Shown: positions 52,119 to 59,728 of the stretch, one piece after another
Layout: each line of letters starts with the position of its first letter
How positions within the stretch are numbered: position 1 is the stretch's first letter
From: Streptomyces griseoflavus
GTDB lineage: Bacteria > Actinomycetota > Actinomycetes > Streptomycetales > Streptomycetaceae
Assembly: GCF_014649995.1 (NCBI RefSeq)
Contig: NZ_BMUC01000001.1
Span: 186,001 to 250,000 of the forward strand
Direction of reading: 5' to 3'
DNA: 64,000 nucleotides
Program-made: the position numbers and the translations under genes
The notes under the pieces: model-generated
Told to the model about the DNA's origin: nothing
What the model saw: only the letters and a program-made list of their open reading frames with translations
Databases searched by the model: none

Positions 52119-52928
52119 TCACGCCGACTCGTTCAGCAGCCGTGCCAGGTGCTCCCGCCCGGGGGTGAGCAGTTCCGCGAAGTCCGCCGCCTCCGGGTAC
52201 CAGCGCTTCTCGTACTCCCAGCACAGCCATCCGTCCCAGCTGTGCCGGGACAGCACCTCCACCACGTCCGTCAGCGGCAGCACCCCCGCGCCGAGCCGCA
52301 GCGGGGTGGTGTCGTCGGCGGAGGCGATGTCCTTCACCTGCACGTAGCCGAGGTGCGGCGAGAGCGCCGCGAAGCTGTCCACGGGCTGCTCGCCGCCGAG
52401 CCAGGTGTGCATCACGTCCCACAGCGCGCCCACCTGCCGGTGCCCGACCAGGCCCAGCACCCGCATCGCGTCGGCGCCGGTGGGGTGCGAGTCGTGGGTC
52501 TCCAGCAGGATCCGTACGCCCACGTCGGCCGCGTACTCGGCGGCCGTGCCCAGCCGCCGGGCGGCCGTCGCGTCCGCCTCCCCCGACCCCTCGGGGCTCT
52601 CGCCGCTGCCGCCGCCGGGGAAGACCCGGACGAAGGGGGCGCCGATGTCCCGGGCGAGGCCGAGCAGGGCCCGGATCTCCTCGACGACGGCGTTGTCCTC
52701 ACCGGGCGCGGCGACCCGGACGTAACCGGCCAGGCCCAGGATCTCGACGCCGGCCGCCTTGAACTCGGCGGCGACGTCGGCGCGTTGCTCGGGGGTGAGG
52801 CCGGGATGGACGGGTTCCTCCGCGTGGGCGCGCAGCTCGACACCGTGGTAACCGTGCGCGGTCGCGAGACCCAGCACGTCGGTGAGGGGCAGGCCGGGGA
52901 CACCGAGGGTGGAGAACGCCAGCTTCAT
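52119..52928 (-). CDS. Sugar phosphate isomerase/epimerase-like TIM-barrel protein
   Basis: 269 aa, AP endonuclease family 2 (xylose isomerase-like) barrel: KLAFSTLGVPGLPL at the start, metal-ligand-bearing LLETHDSHP and ALWDVMHTWL, and the terminal CWEYEKRW. Such proteins isomerise, epimerise or cleave (3-keto-)sugars. ATG at 52928. There is no ribosome site, and a TAGTGT lies 9 bp upstream, so the mRNA may be leaderless. Transcribed in the same direction as the LacI gene upstream, from which the tandem repeat block separates it. Confidence 0.85.
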   Translation of the reverse strand: MKLAFSTLGVPGLPLTDVLGLATAHGYHGVELRAHAEEPVHPGLTPEQRADVAAEFKAAGVEILGLAGYVRVAAPGEDNAVVEEIRALLGLARDIGAPFVRVFPGGGSGESPEGSGEADATAARRLGTAAEYAADVGVRILLETHDSHPTGADAMRVLGLVGHRQVGALWDVMHTWLGGEQPVDSFAALSPHLGYVQVKDIASADDTTPLRLGAGVLPLTDVVEVLSRHSWDGWLCWEYEKRWYPEAADFAELLTPGREHLARLLNESA

Positions 52929-53048
52929 AAAAACGGACACTACCCGCGACCGCCCCGGTCGACTCCTCCTCATTACTCCACCCCCCACCCCCTCCGGGCA
53001 CGGGAAACCCCGGCCCACCCACCCGGCGCCCAGCACCCCCACCCCCTC

Positions 53049-53248
53049 AGGGGCGCGGGGAACTGCGCACCCAGCCACGACCCACCCGCACCCGACCTCA
53101 GGGGCGCGGGGAACTGCGCGCCCAGCCACGGCCCACCGGCACTCGACCTCAGGGGCGCGGGGAACTGCGCACACACCCACCACTCACCGGCACTCGACCT
53201 CAGGGGCGCGGGGAACTGCGCACGCACCCACCACCCACCCGCACCCGG
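53049..53248. repeat. Four-copy 51-bp direct tandem repeat
   Basis: Copies start at 53049, 53100, 53151 and 53202, a period of exactly 51 bp. Each opens with AGGGGCGCGGGGAACTGCGC, which is invariant, followed by a CCA/CAC-rich half that varies. The invariant half resembles the dispersed GGGGCGCGGGGAACTGCGC element common in Streptomyces intergenic DNA. It fills the 373-bp gap between the isomerase and LacI genes. Read on the minus strand it would encode 17-residue repeats, but it lies outside any supported gene. Confidence 0.85.
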
Positions 53249-53301
53249 CAGGAAACGCCGGACCCCCACCGGACCCGCCGTCCAAGAACGGGCACGCCCG
53301 A

Positions 53302-54348
53302 CTACCCCCGCGGCCCCGCCACAGACCCCCGCACCATCAACTCCCCCCGCACCACCGCGATCCCCCCGGCCGGCGCCTCCTCCCGCCCCATGGCGATCCG
53401 CCCCGCCCGCGCCCCCGCCTCCGCCAGCGGCAACCGCACCGTCGTCAGTGCCGGCACCACGTCGATGCTGAACGGCAGATCGTCGAAGCCGGCGACCGAC
53501 ACGTCGTCCGGGATCCGCAGCCCGGAGTCCCGCAGCGCCGCGCAGGCCCCCAGCGCGACGGAGTCGTTGGCCGCGACGACCGCCGTCAACGTCGGGTCGC
53601 GGCGCAGCAGTTCGAGCGTGGCCTCGTACCCCGACCGGCGGTCGTACTGCCCGTGCACGGTCCACCGGGCGTCCTCCCCGATCCCGTGCGCGGCCAGCGC
53701 GGCCCGGTGTCCCTCGAGGCGGTGCCGGGTGGTCGTACGCTCCAGGGGGCCCGCGATGTAGCCGAGCCGCCGGTGCCCCAACCCGATGAGGTGCTCGGTG
53801 AGTTCCTGTCCGCCGCCCCGGTTGTCGAAGGTGAGTGCGACCGCTCCGGTCTCCGGTGCCTGCGGCCGCCCGCACAGCACCACCCGCGTCCCGGCGTCGG
53901 CGAGCTTCCGCAGTTTCGCGTCCGTGGCCGCCTTGTGCGGCGCGTCCTCGATCGCGCCGCCGGTCAGTACGACGGCCGCCGCCCGCTGCCGCTGGAGCAG
54001 TGTGAGGTAGGTCAGTTCACGCTCGGGGGAGCCCCCCGTGTTGCACACGACCGCGAGTCTTTCCCCGCCCGCGCGGCCGCCGGGCCCGCCGATCTCCCCC
54101 TGGATGGCGCTCGCCATGATGCCGAAGAACGGGTCGGCGATGTCGTTCACCAGGATGCCGACCAGGTCGGACGTGGCGGCGGCGAGGGCGCTCGCGGGTC
54201 CGTTGAGCACGTAGTCCAGTTCGTCCACGGCCTTCAGTACCCGTTCGCGGGTGGACGCGGCCACGGGGTAGTTCCCGTTGAGCACGCGCGACACCGTCGC
54301 GGGTGAGACCTGTGCGCGCGCCGCCACGTCCGCCAGGGTCACCGTCAT
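53302..54348 (-). CDS. LacI-family regulator of the DUF993 sugar operon
   Basis: 348 aa. HTH TLADVAARAQVSPATVSRVL (residues 4-23), hinge LNGPASALAAATS, then a periplasmic-binding-like sensor domain with the usual GHRRLGYIAGP and VAGFDDLPFS. ATG at 54348 with GGAGGAC upstream. Divergent from the dehydrogenase-DUF993-isomerase operon; a LacI-type operator lies between. The inducer is presumably the sugar or derivative handled by that operon. Confidence 0.93.
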   Translation of the reverse strand: MTVTLADVAARAQVSPATVSRVLNGNYPVAASTRERVLKAVDELDYVLNGPASALAAATSDLVGILVNDIADPFFGIMASAIQGEIGGPGGRAGGERLAVVCNTGGSPERELTYLTLLQRQRAAAVVLTGGAIEDAPHKAATDAKLRKLADAGTRVVLCGRPQAPETGAVALTFDNRGGGQELTEHLIGLGHRRLGYIAGPLERTTTRHRLEGHRAALAAHGIGEDARWTVHGQYDRRSGYEATLELLRRDPTLTAVVAANDSVALGACAALRDSGLRIPDDVSVAGFDDLPFSIDVVPALTTVRLPLAEAGARAGRIAMGREEAPAGGIAVVRGELMVRGSVAGPRG

Positions 54349-54490
54349 GTCTCGTCCTCCGGTCGCGCGTCTTCGTCGTGTTCCGAGCAGACCCTACGGC
54401 GCCACGCCCGTTTGTTCGCCCCCTCGAACAAGTCGGCCGCACGGCGGTCTTGTCCGCGACGCCGTTCAGAGGCTAACTTCTCCCTACATA

Positions 54491-54502
54491 GAAAGCGCTT
54501 GC
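54491..54502. promoter_or_regulatory. LacI-type operator in the divergent promoter region
   Basis: GAAAGCGCTTGC with the perfect core AAGCGCTT, in the 247-bp gap between the LacI gene and the dehydrogenase gene. It fits the half-site pattern of LacI-family operators (NNAAGCGCTTNN). Confidence 0.7.
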
Positions 54503-54595
54503 TGTGACGTTCACCAGTCACCCGTCCCGCGACGGCTCCCGCCGCGTGACGGGTGGGGCGTACGCGGCGCGCGGACCGCGTACGAAGGGAACGAC

Positions 54596-55747
54596 GTGAC
54601 ACGCAAGACGGTGCGAATCGCCATGAACGGTGTGACCGGGCGCATGGGCTACCGCCAGCACCTGGTCCGCTCCATCCTGGCCCTGCGCGAGCAGGGCGGA
54701 CTCGACCTCGGTGACGGCACCGTGCTGTGGCCGGAGCCGGTCCTGGTCGGCCGCCGCGAGCACGCCCTGCGGGCGCTCGCCGAACGCCACGGCCTCGACC
54801 ACGTCTCCACCGACCTGGACGCCGTCCTCGCCGACGACAGCGTCGACATCTACTTCGACGCCCAGGTGACCTCCGCCCGCGAGGACGCCCTCAAGAAGGC
54901 GATCGCGGCCGGCAAGCACATCTACACCGAGAAGCCCACCGCCACCGGCCTCGACGGCGCCCTGGACCTCGCCCGCCGGGCGAACGCGGCCGGCGTCAGG
55001 CACGGCGTCGTCCAGGACAAGCTCTTCCTGCCGGGCCTGCTCAAGCTGAAGCGCCTCATCGACGGCGGATTCTTCGGCCGCATCCTGTCCGTGCGCGGCG
55101 AGTTCGGCTACTGGGTCTTCGAGGGCGACTGGCAGGACGCCCAGCGGCCCTCCTGGAACTACCGCGCCGAGGACGGCGGCGGCATCGTCGTCGACATGTT
55201 CCCGCACTGGGAGTACGTCCTGCACGAACTGTTCGGCCGGGTGAAGTCCGTCCAGGCCCTCACCGCCACCCACATCCCGCAGCGCTGGGACGAGAACGGC
55301 AAGCCCTACGACGCCACCGCCGACGACGCCGCCTACGGCGTCTTCGAGCTCGACGGCGGCGCCATCGCGCAGATCAACTCCTCCTGGGCGGTCCGCGTCA
55401 ACCGCGACGAACTGGTCGAGTTCCAGGTCGACGGCACCGAGGGCTCCGCCGTCGCGGGCCTGCGCGACTGCCGCGTCCAGCACCGCTCCGCCACCCCCAA
55501 GCCGGTCTGGAACCCGGACATCCCCGCCACCGAGGTCTTCCGCGACCAATGGCAGGAGGTCCCGGACAACGGCGAGTTCGACAACGGCTTCAAGGCCCAG
55601 TGGGAGCTGTTCCTCAAGCACGTCTACACCGGCACCCCCTACCACTGGGACCTGCTGGCCGGCGCCCGCGGCGTCCAGCTCGCCGAACTGGGCCTGAAGT
55701 CCTCCGCCGAGGGCCGCCGCCTCGACGTCCCGGAGATCGCGCTGTGA
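54596..55747 (+). CDS. Gfo/Idh/MocA-family sugar dehydrogenase
   Basis: 383 aa. An N-terminal Rossmann domain (IAMNGVTGRMGYRQHLV, GKHIYTEKPTA with the family's conserved EKP Lys) is followed by a C-terminal alpha/beta domain. It oxidises or reduces a sugar or inositol-like substrate with NAD(P). GTG at 54596 has AAGGGA 6 nt upstream. First gene of an operon in which each junction is a GTGA overlap. The nucleotide-binding loop is GVTGRMG rather than the usual GxGxxG, so cofactor contacts may differ. Confidence 0.9.
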   Translation: MTRKTVRIAMNGVTGRMGYRQHLVRSILALREQGGLDLGDGTVLWPEPVLVGRREHALRALAERHGLDHVSTDLDAVLADDSVDIYFDAQVTSAREDALKKAIAAGKHIYTEKPTATGLDGALDLARRANAAGVRHGVVQDKLFLPGLLKLKRLIDGGFFGRILSVRGEFGYWVFEGDWQDAQRPSWNYRAEDGGGIVVDMFPHWEYVLHELFGRVKSVQALTATHIPQRWDENGKPYDATADDAAYGVFELDGGAIAQINSSWAVRVNRDELVEFQVDGTEGSAVAGLRDCRVQHRSATPKPVWNPDIPATEVFRDQWQEVPDNGEFDNGFKAQWELFLKHVYTGTPYHWDLLAGARGVQLAELGLKSSAEGRRLDVPEIAL

Positions 55748-56898
55748 CCCTCCACCTGCCCGGCGCCGACGGCACCCTGCGCGCCTACGAACCCCGCACC
55801 GAGCCCCGGGCGGCCCTCGCCCCCGCGGGCGCCTTCACCTCCCGTACGGTCTTCTCCGCGGCGCACGTCGTCGCCGACCCGTTCGCGGACGTGTCCCCCG
55901 ACTCACCGGCCGCCGTCGACTGGGACGCCACCCTCGCCTTCCGCCGCCACCTGTGGTCGCACGGCCTGGGCGTCGCCGAGGCCATGGACACCGCCCAGCG
56001 CGGCATGGGCCTGGACTGGGCGGGCGCCGCCGAGCTGATCCGCCGCTCCGCCGCCGAGGCGAAGGCGGCCGGCGGCCGCATCGCCTGCGGCGTCGGCACC
56101 GACCAGCTCACCGCGGGCACCCTCGCCGAGGTCCGCGCGGCCTACGAGGAACAGCTCGCCGTCGTCGAGGAGTCCGGCGCCCAGGCCGTCCTCATGGCCT
56201 CCCGCGCCCTCGCCGCGACGGCCCGGGGCCCCGAGGACTACCTCGACGTCTACGGCCACCTCCTGCGGCAGACCACCGAACCGGTGATCCTGCACTGGCT
56301 CGGCCCGATGTTCGACCCCGCGCTGGAGGGCTACTGGGGGTCCGCCGACCTCGACGCGGCCACCGACACCTTCCTCGACGTCATCGCCGCCCACCCCGAC
56401 AAGGTCGACGGCATCAAGGTCTCCCTCCTCGACGCGCGGCGCGAGGTCGACCTGCGCCGCCGCCTCCCGAAGGGCGTGCGCTGCTACACCGGCGACGACT
56501 TCCACTACCCCGAGCTGATCGAGGGCGACGAGCAGGGCTTCAGCCACGCCCTGCTCGGCATCTTCGACCCGCTCGGCCCGCTGGCCGCCGAGGCGGTCCG
56601 CGTCCTGGACACCGGGGACACGGACGGCTTCCGCGCCCTCCTCGACCCCACGGTCGAACTCTCCCGCCACCTCTTCCAGACCCCCACCCGCTTCTACAAG
56701 ACGGGCGTGGTCCTCCTCGCCTGGCTGGCCGGCCACCAGAGCCACTTCACGATGGTCGGCGGCCTCCAGTCGGCCCGCTCCCTGCCGCACTTCGCCCGCG
56801 CCTACGAACTCGCCGACACCCTCGGCCTGTTCCCCGACCCCAAGCTCGCCGAGGACCGCATGAGGACCCTGCTGCACCTGTACGGAGTGACCCCGTGA
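55744..56898 (+). CDS. DUF993 protein, predicted TIM-barrel aldolase/lyase-like
   Basis: 384 aa matching the DUF993 family, which has distant similarity to dihydrodipicolinate-synthase-like barrels but no settled function. Seen: SRTVFSAAHVVADPF, HRRxLW-type segment FRRHLWSHGLGVAEAMDTAQ, HWLGPMFDP, DGIKVSLLD with a Lys where class I aldolases keep theirs, and YTGDDFHYPEL. Start and stop overlap both neighbours by 4 nt, so it works with the dehydrogenase and isomerase. A retro-aldol or lyase step on an oxidised sugar is a reasonable guess. Confidence 0.85.
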   Translation: MTLHLPGADGTLRAYEPRTEPRAALAPAGAFTSRTVFSAAHVVADPFADVSPDSPAAVDWDATLAFRRHLWSHGLGVAEAMDTAQRGMGLDWAGAAELIRRSAAEAKAAGGRIACGVGTDQLTAGTLAEVRAAYEEQLAVVEESGAQAVLMASRALAATARGPEDYLDVYGHLLRQTTEPVILHWLGPMFDPALEGYWGSADLDAATDTFLDVIAAHPDKVDGIKVSLLDARREVDLRRRLPKGVRCYTGDDFHYPELIEGDEQGFSHALLGIFDPLGPLAAEAVRVLDTGDTDGFRALLDPTVELSRHLFQTPTRFYKTGVVLLAWLAGHQSHFTMVGGLQSARSLPHFARAYELADTLGLFPDPKLAEDRMRTLLHLYGVTP

Positions 56899-57734
56899 CC
56901 ACTGCCGGCCTCGCCCGCTTCAGCATCAACCAGATGACGGTCAAGCAGCTCTCGCTGCCCGAACTCGTCGACGCCTGCCGGGACCTGGGCGTGCCGGGCG
57001 TCGGCCTGTGGCGCGAGCCCGTCCAGGCGTACGGGCTCGACGCGGCCGCGAAACTGGTCCGGGACGCGGGCCTGGCCGTGACGACCCTGTGCCGGGGCGG
57101 CTTCCTCACCGCGACCGACCCCGGCGAGCGGGCCGCCGCCCTGGCCGACAACCGCCGCGCCGTCGACGAGGCCGCCACCCTCGGCACCGACACCCTCGTC
57201 CTGGTCTCCGGCGGACTCCCGCCCGGCTCCAGGGACCTGCGGGGCGCCCGCGAACGCATCGCGGACGCGCTCGCCGAACTCGGCCCCTACGCCGAGGACC
57301 ACGGCGTGAAGCTGGCCATCGAGCCGCTGCACCCCATGTTCGCCTCCGACCGCTGCGTGGTCTCCACCCTCGCCCAGGCCCTCGACCTCGCCGAACGCTT
57401 CCCCGCCCACCAGGTCGGCGTCACCGTCGACACGTACCACATCTGGTGGGACGACACCGCGCCCGCGCAGATCGCCCGCGCGGGCGCCCAGGGCCGCATC
57501 CACACCTTCCAACTCGCCGACTGGACCACCCCGCTGCCCGAGGGCGTCCTCAACGGCCGCGGCCAGATCGGCGACGGCGCGATCGACATGCGCGAGTGGC
57601 AGGGCCACGTCGAGGCGGCCGGCTACACCGGCCCCATCGAGGTCGAACTGTTCAACGACGCCCTGTGGGCCCGCGACGGCCGCGAGGTCCTGGCGGAGAC
57701 GGCCCGGAGGTTCACCGAGCACGTCGAGCCCTGA
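56895..57734 (+). CDS. Sugar phosphate isomerase/epimerase-like protein, third gene of the DUF993 operon
   Basis: 279-aa AP endonuclease family 2 TIM barrel. KLAIEPLHPMF and VTVDTYHIWW carry the metal-binding Glu, Asp and His. EVELFN near the C-terminus carries the last Glu. GTG at 56895 overlaps the DUF993 stop. It is only distantly similar to the other isomerase at 52119. Role: isomerisation, epimerisation or C-O cleavage of a keto-sugar in the same pathway (inference). Confidence 0.88.
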   Translation: MTTAGLARFSINQMTVKQLSLPELVDACRDLGVPGVGLWREPVQAYGLDAAAKLVRDAGLAVTTLCRGGFLTATDPGERAAALADNRRAVDEAATLGTDTLVLVSGGLPPGSRDLRGARERIADALAELGPYAEDHGVKLAIEPLHPMFASDRCVVSTLAQALDLAERFPAHQVGVTVDTYHIWWDDTAPAQIARAGAQGRIHTFQLADWTTPLPEGVLNGRGQIGDGAIDMREWQGHVEAAGYTGPIEVELFNDALWARDGREVLAETARRFTEHVEP

Positions 57735-57814
57735 GCCGCGACCCGGCCCGGAGCCCGTGTGCGGGCGCGCTCCGAGCCGCGACCCGACCGGGGCCCGTGT
57801 GCGGCGCGCCCCGG
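57733..57814. repeat. Imperfect 41-bp tandem duplication after the DUF993 operon
   Basis: Two copies starting GAGCCGCGACCCG at 57733 and 57774, about 85% alike. The operon's last stop codon (57732-57734) overlaps the first copy. Each copy can form GC-rich hairpins, so it may serve as a terminator. Confidence 0.55.
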
Positions 57815-57838
57815 GACCGCCCGGGACGGAGGACCCCG

Positions 57839-58126
57839 TCAGGCCTCCGCCCCGGGCACCCCCGCCCGCAGATGAGCCGCCAGCCGGCGCAGCGCCAGGG
57901 CCGAGTGCGGCAACCGCGCCGGCCGGTCCACCACCTGGCGGGTGGCGCCGACGCCCTCCGCCGCGTCGTCGAGGTGGGCCCGTACCCACGAGGCCCGTGT
58001 CAGGTCGGCCCCGGAGAAATCGGCGCCTTCCGCAGGGGAGCGGTACAGGTCCGCTTCGACCAACTTGGTCCCGATCAGGCGGGCCTCGTTGCCGGGAGGC
58101 GCACCGGCGGAATCAGGGTCGGACAT
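57839..58126 (-). CDS. Short protein with a pentapeptide-repeat stub, possibly decayed
   Basis: 95 aa. Residues 15-55 resemble pentapeptide-repeat proteins (ARLIGTKLVEADLYRSPAEG, ADFSGADLTRASWVRAHLDD) with A(D/N)LXX-like units, but the repeats stop after about five. The rest (VVDRPARLPHSALALRRLAA) shows no such pattern. Full-length family members have many more repeats, so this is either a small variant or a truncated copy. ATG at 58126. Its neighbours give no functional clue. Confidence 0.5.
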   Translation of the reverse strand: MSDPDSAGAPPGNEARLIGTKLVEADLYRSPAEGADFSGADLTRASWVRAHLDDAAEGVGATRQVVDRPARLPHSALALRRLAAHLRAGVPGAEA

Positions 58127-58273
58127 CGCGGGAACCGGACATCGCGTGGCCGGGAAAATTTCTTGTGCCGGCCGTGCAACCCTCCCCCCACCTCGCGGGT
58201 CTCACTTCGCGTCAGGACTTCTGGGCGGGGGCCCGGGGGGGGGACTTGAGGGGTTCTGGCAGGGGGAGGGAGC

Positions 58274-58307
58274 CGAGGGGGCCCGGTCGACGGACCGGGC
58301 CCCCTCG
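58274..58307 (-). terminator. Terminator of the rbs operon
   Basis: Perfect 15-bp GC-rich hairpin (58274-58288 with 58293-58307) with a 4-nt loop, 31 bp after the rbsD stop. No U-tract. It lies in the 212-bp gap before the pentapeptide-stub gene. Confidence 0.75.
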
Positions 58308-58338
58308 AAGTTTCTCCGGCCCGTGAGGGCGGGGAGCG

Positions 58339-58728
58339 TCAGAAGAAGACGCCGCAGCGCAGCAGCACGTTCGCGTAGGGCCGTGCCTCGCCGGTGCGGA
58401 CGACGAGTCGTGCCCCGGCGCTCAGTTCCTTCAGCCGTTCGTGCGGGACCAGGGCGAGGGCGGGGAAGTGGCCGGACAGCAGGTGCGCCGCCGCCGGATT
58501 GGCGCCCCGCACTTCGGTGGCCGCCGTCGCGCCCTCCACCACCAGTTCGTCCAGCAGCCCTTCCAGTACCTCGGCGAAGGACGGCGTACCTGCCCGGAAG
58601 GCCAGGTCCACCACATGGGGCCCGTCGGGTATCGGCATGCCGACGTCGCAGACCAGCACCCCGTCCCCGTGGCCGAGTCCGGCCAGCGCGCCGGAGAGGT
58701 CGCGGTTCAGGATTCCGTGCTTCTTCAC
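58339..58728 (-). CDS. rbsD: D-ribose pyranase
   Basis: 129-aa RbsD/FucU-family mutarotase that interconverts ribopyranose and ribofuranose before phosphorylation. The N-terminus MKKHGILNRDLSGALAGLGH with the conserved catalytic-region His residues and the C-terminal GEARPYANVLL are as in the family. The ATG overlaps the rbsK stop (ATGA), and it ends the operon. Confidence 0.94.
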   Translation of the reverse strand: MKKHGILNRDLSGALAGLGHGDGVLVCDVGMPIPDGPHVVDLAFRAGTPSFAEVLEGLLDELVVEGATAATEVRGANPAAAHLLSGHFPALALVPHERLKELSAGARLVVRTGEARPYANVLLRCGVFF

Positions 58729-59630
58729 AGGGCGGCGACCTCCTCGGCCGTCGGGAACGACACCTGCGCACCCTCCTTGGTGACCGTCGCCGCCCCCACC
58801 CGGGCCGCGTAGGCGGCGGCATCGGCCAGTGACGCGCCGGCGCCGAGGCGCCAGGCCAGTGCGGCGGTGAACGCGTCACCCGCACCGGTGGTGTCCACGG
58901 CGTGCACCGTGACCGACGGCACCCGGGTGACGCCCTCCGCGGAGGCGACCAGCGCGCCTTCCCCGCCCAGCGTGACCACCACCGAGCGCGGGCCCTTCGC
59001 CAGCAGCAGCCGCGCCCAGTCCTCCGGTTCGCCGCCGATGCCGCCCGCGTCGCCGAGAATCACCCTCGCCTCGTGCTCGTTGACGATCAGCGGGTCGCAG
59101 GCCGCCAGCACCTCCGCCGACAGGGGCTGCGGCGGGGACGGGTTCAGGACGAACCGGCTGCCCGGCGCCAGGCTCCGCGCCACTTCCTCGACCGTCTCCA
59201 TCGGGATCTCCAACTGGGTGGACACCACCCGGGAGGTGTGGAAGAGGCTCCCGGCCGCCCGCACGTCGGCGGGCGTCAGCCGCCCGTTCGCCCCCGGGGA
59301 GACGACGATGCTGTTGTCCCCCGACGGGTCCACGGTGATCAGCGCGACGCCGGTCGGCGCCCCGCCCACCAGTACACCCACGGTGTCCACCCCGGCCGTC
59401 CGCTGCGAGTCCAGCAGCAGCCGGCCGTGCCCGTCGTCGCCGACCCGCGCCAGCAGGGCCGTGCGGGCACCGAGGCGGGCGGCGGCGACCGCCTGGTTGG
59501 CTCCCTTGCCGCCCGGGTGGACGGCCAGGTCGGAGCCGAGCACCGTTTCCCCGGCGTCCGGCCGGCGTTCGACACCGATCACCAGGTCGGCGTTGGCCGA
59601 TCCGACGACCAGGAGGTCGTAGTCGTACAT
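58725..59630 (-). CDS. rbsK: Ribokinase
   Basis: 301-aa PfkB-family sugar kinase forming ribose-5-phosphate. PfkB signature 1 region HPGGKGANQAVAAARLG and signature 2 DTTGAGDAF with the catalytic Asp are intact. ATG at 59630 has GGGAG 6 nt upstream. It follows the permease/binding-protein fusion by 98 bp and overlaps rbsD. Confidence 0.95.
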   Translation of the reverse strand: MYDYDLLVVGSANADLVIGVERRPDAGETVLGSDLAVHPGGKGANQAVAAARLGARTALLARVGDDGHGRLLLDSQRTAGVDTVGVLVGGAPTGVALITVDPSGDNSIVVSPGANGRLTPADVRAAGSLFHTSRVVSTQLEIPMETVEEVARSLAPGSRFVLNPSPPQPLSAEVLAACDPLIVNEHEARVILGDAGGIGGEPEDWARLLLAKGPRSVVVTLGGEGALVASAEGVTRVPSVTVHAVDTTGAGDAFTAALAWRLGAGASLADAAAYAARVGAATVTKEGAQVSFPTAEEVAAL

Positions 59631-59728
59631 GAATCGCTCCCCGATCCGCGTGCGGGGCGGGCGGTCGAGGGTGACCGCCCGCCCCTTTCGTCCCTGCGTC
59701 GCGCGTGCGCGCTTCCGCGCGTCCGGCG

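Noticed and set aside
53049-53248. CRISPR array
   Set aside because: The period is regular, but only four copies exist, spacers are not unique, and there are no cas genes. It is a plain tandem repeat.
52973-53875. Minus-strand gene with 17-residue repeats (AQFPAPLRS units)
   Set aside because: Most of it overlaps the LacI gene in another frame, and the repeat part mirrors the 51-bp DNA repeat; no start or family support.
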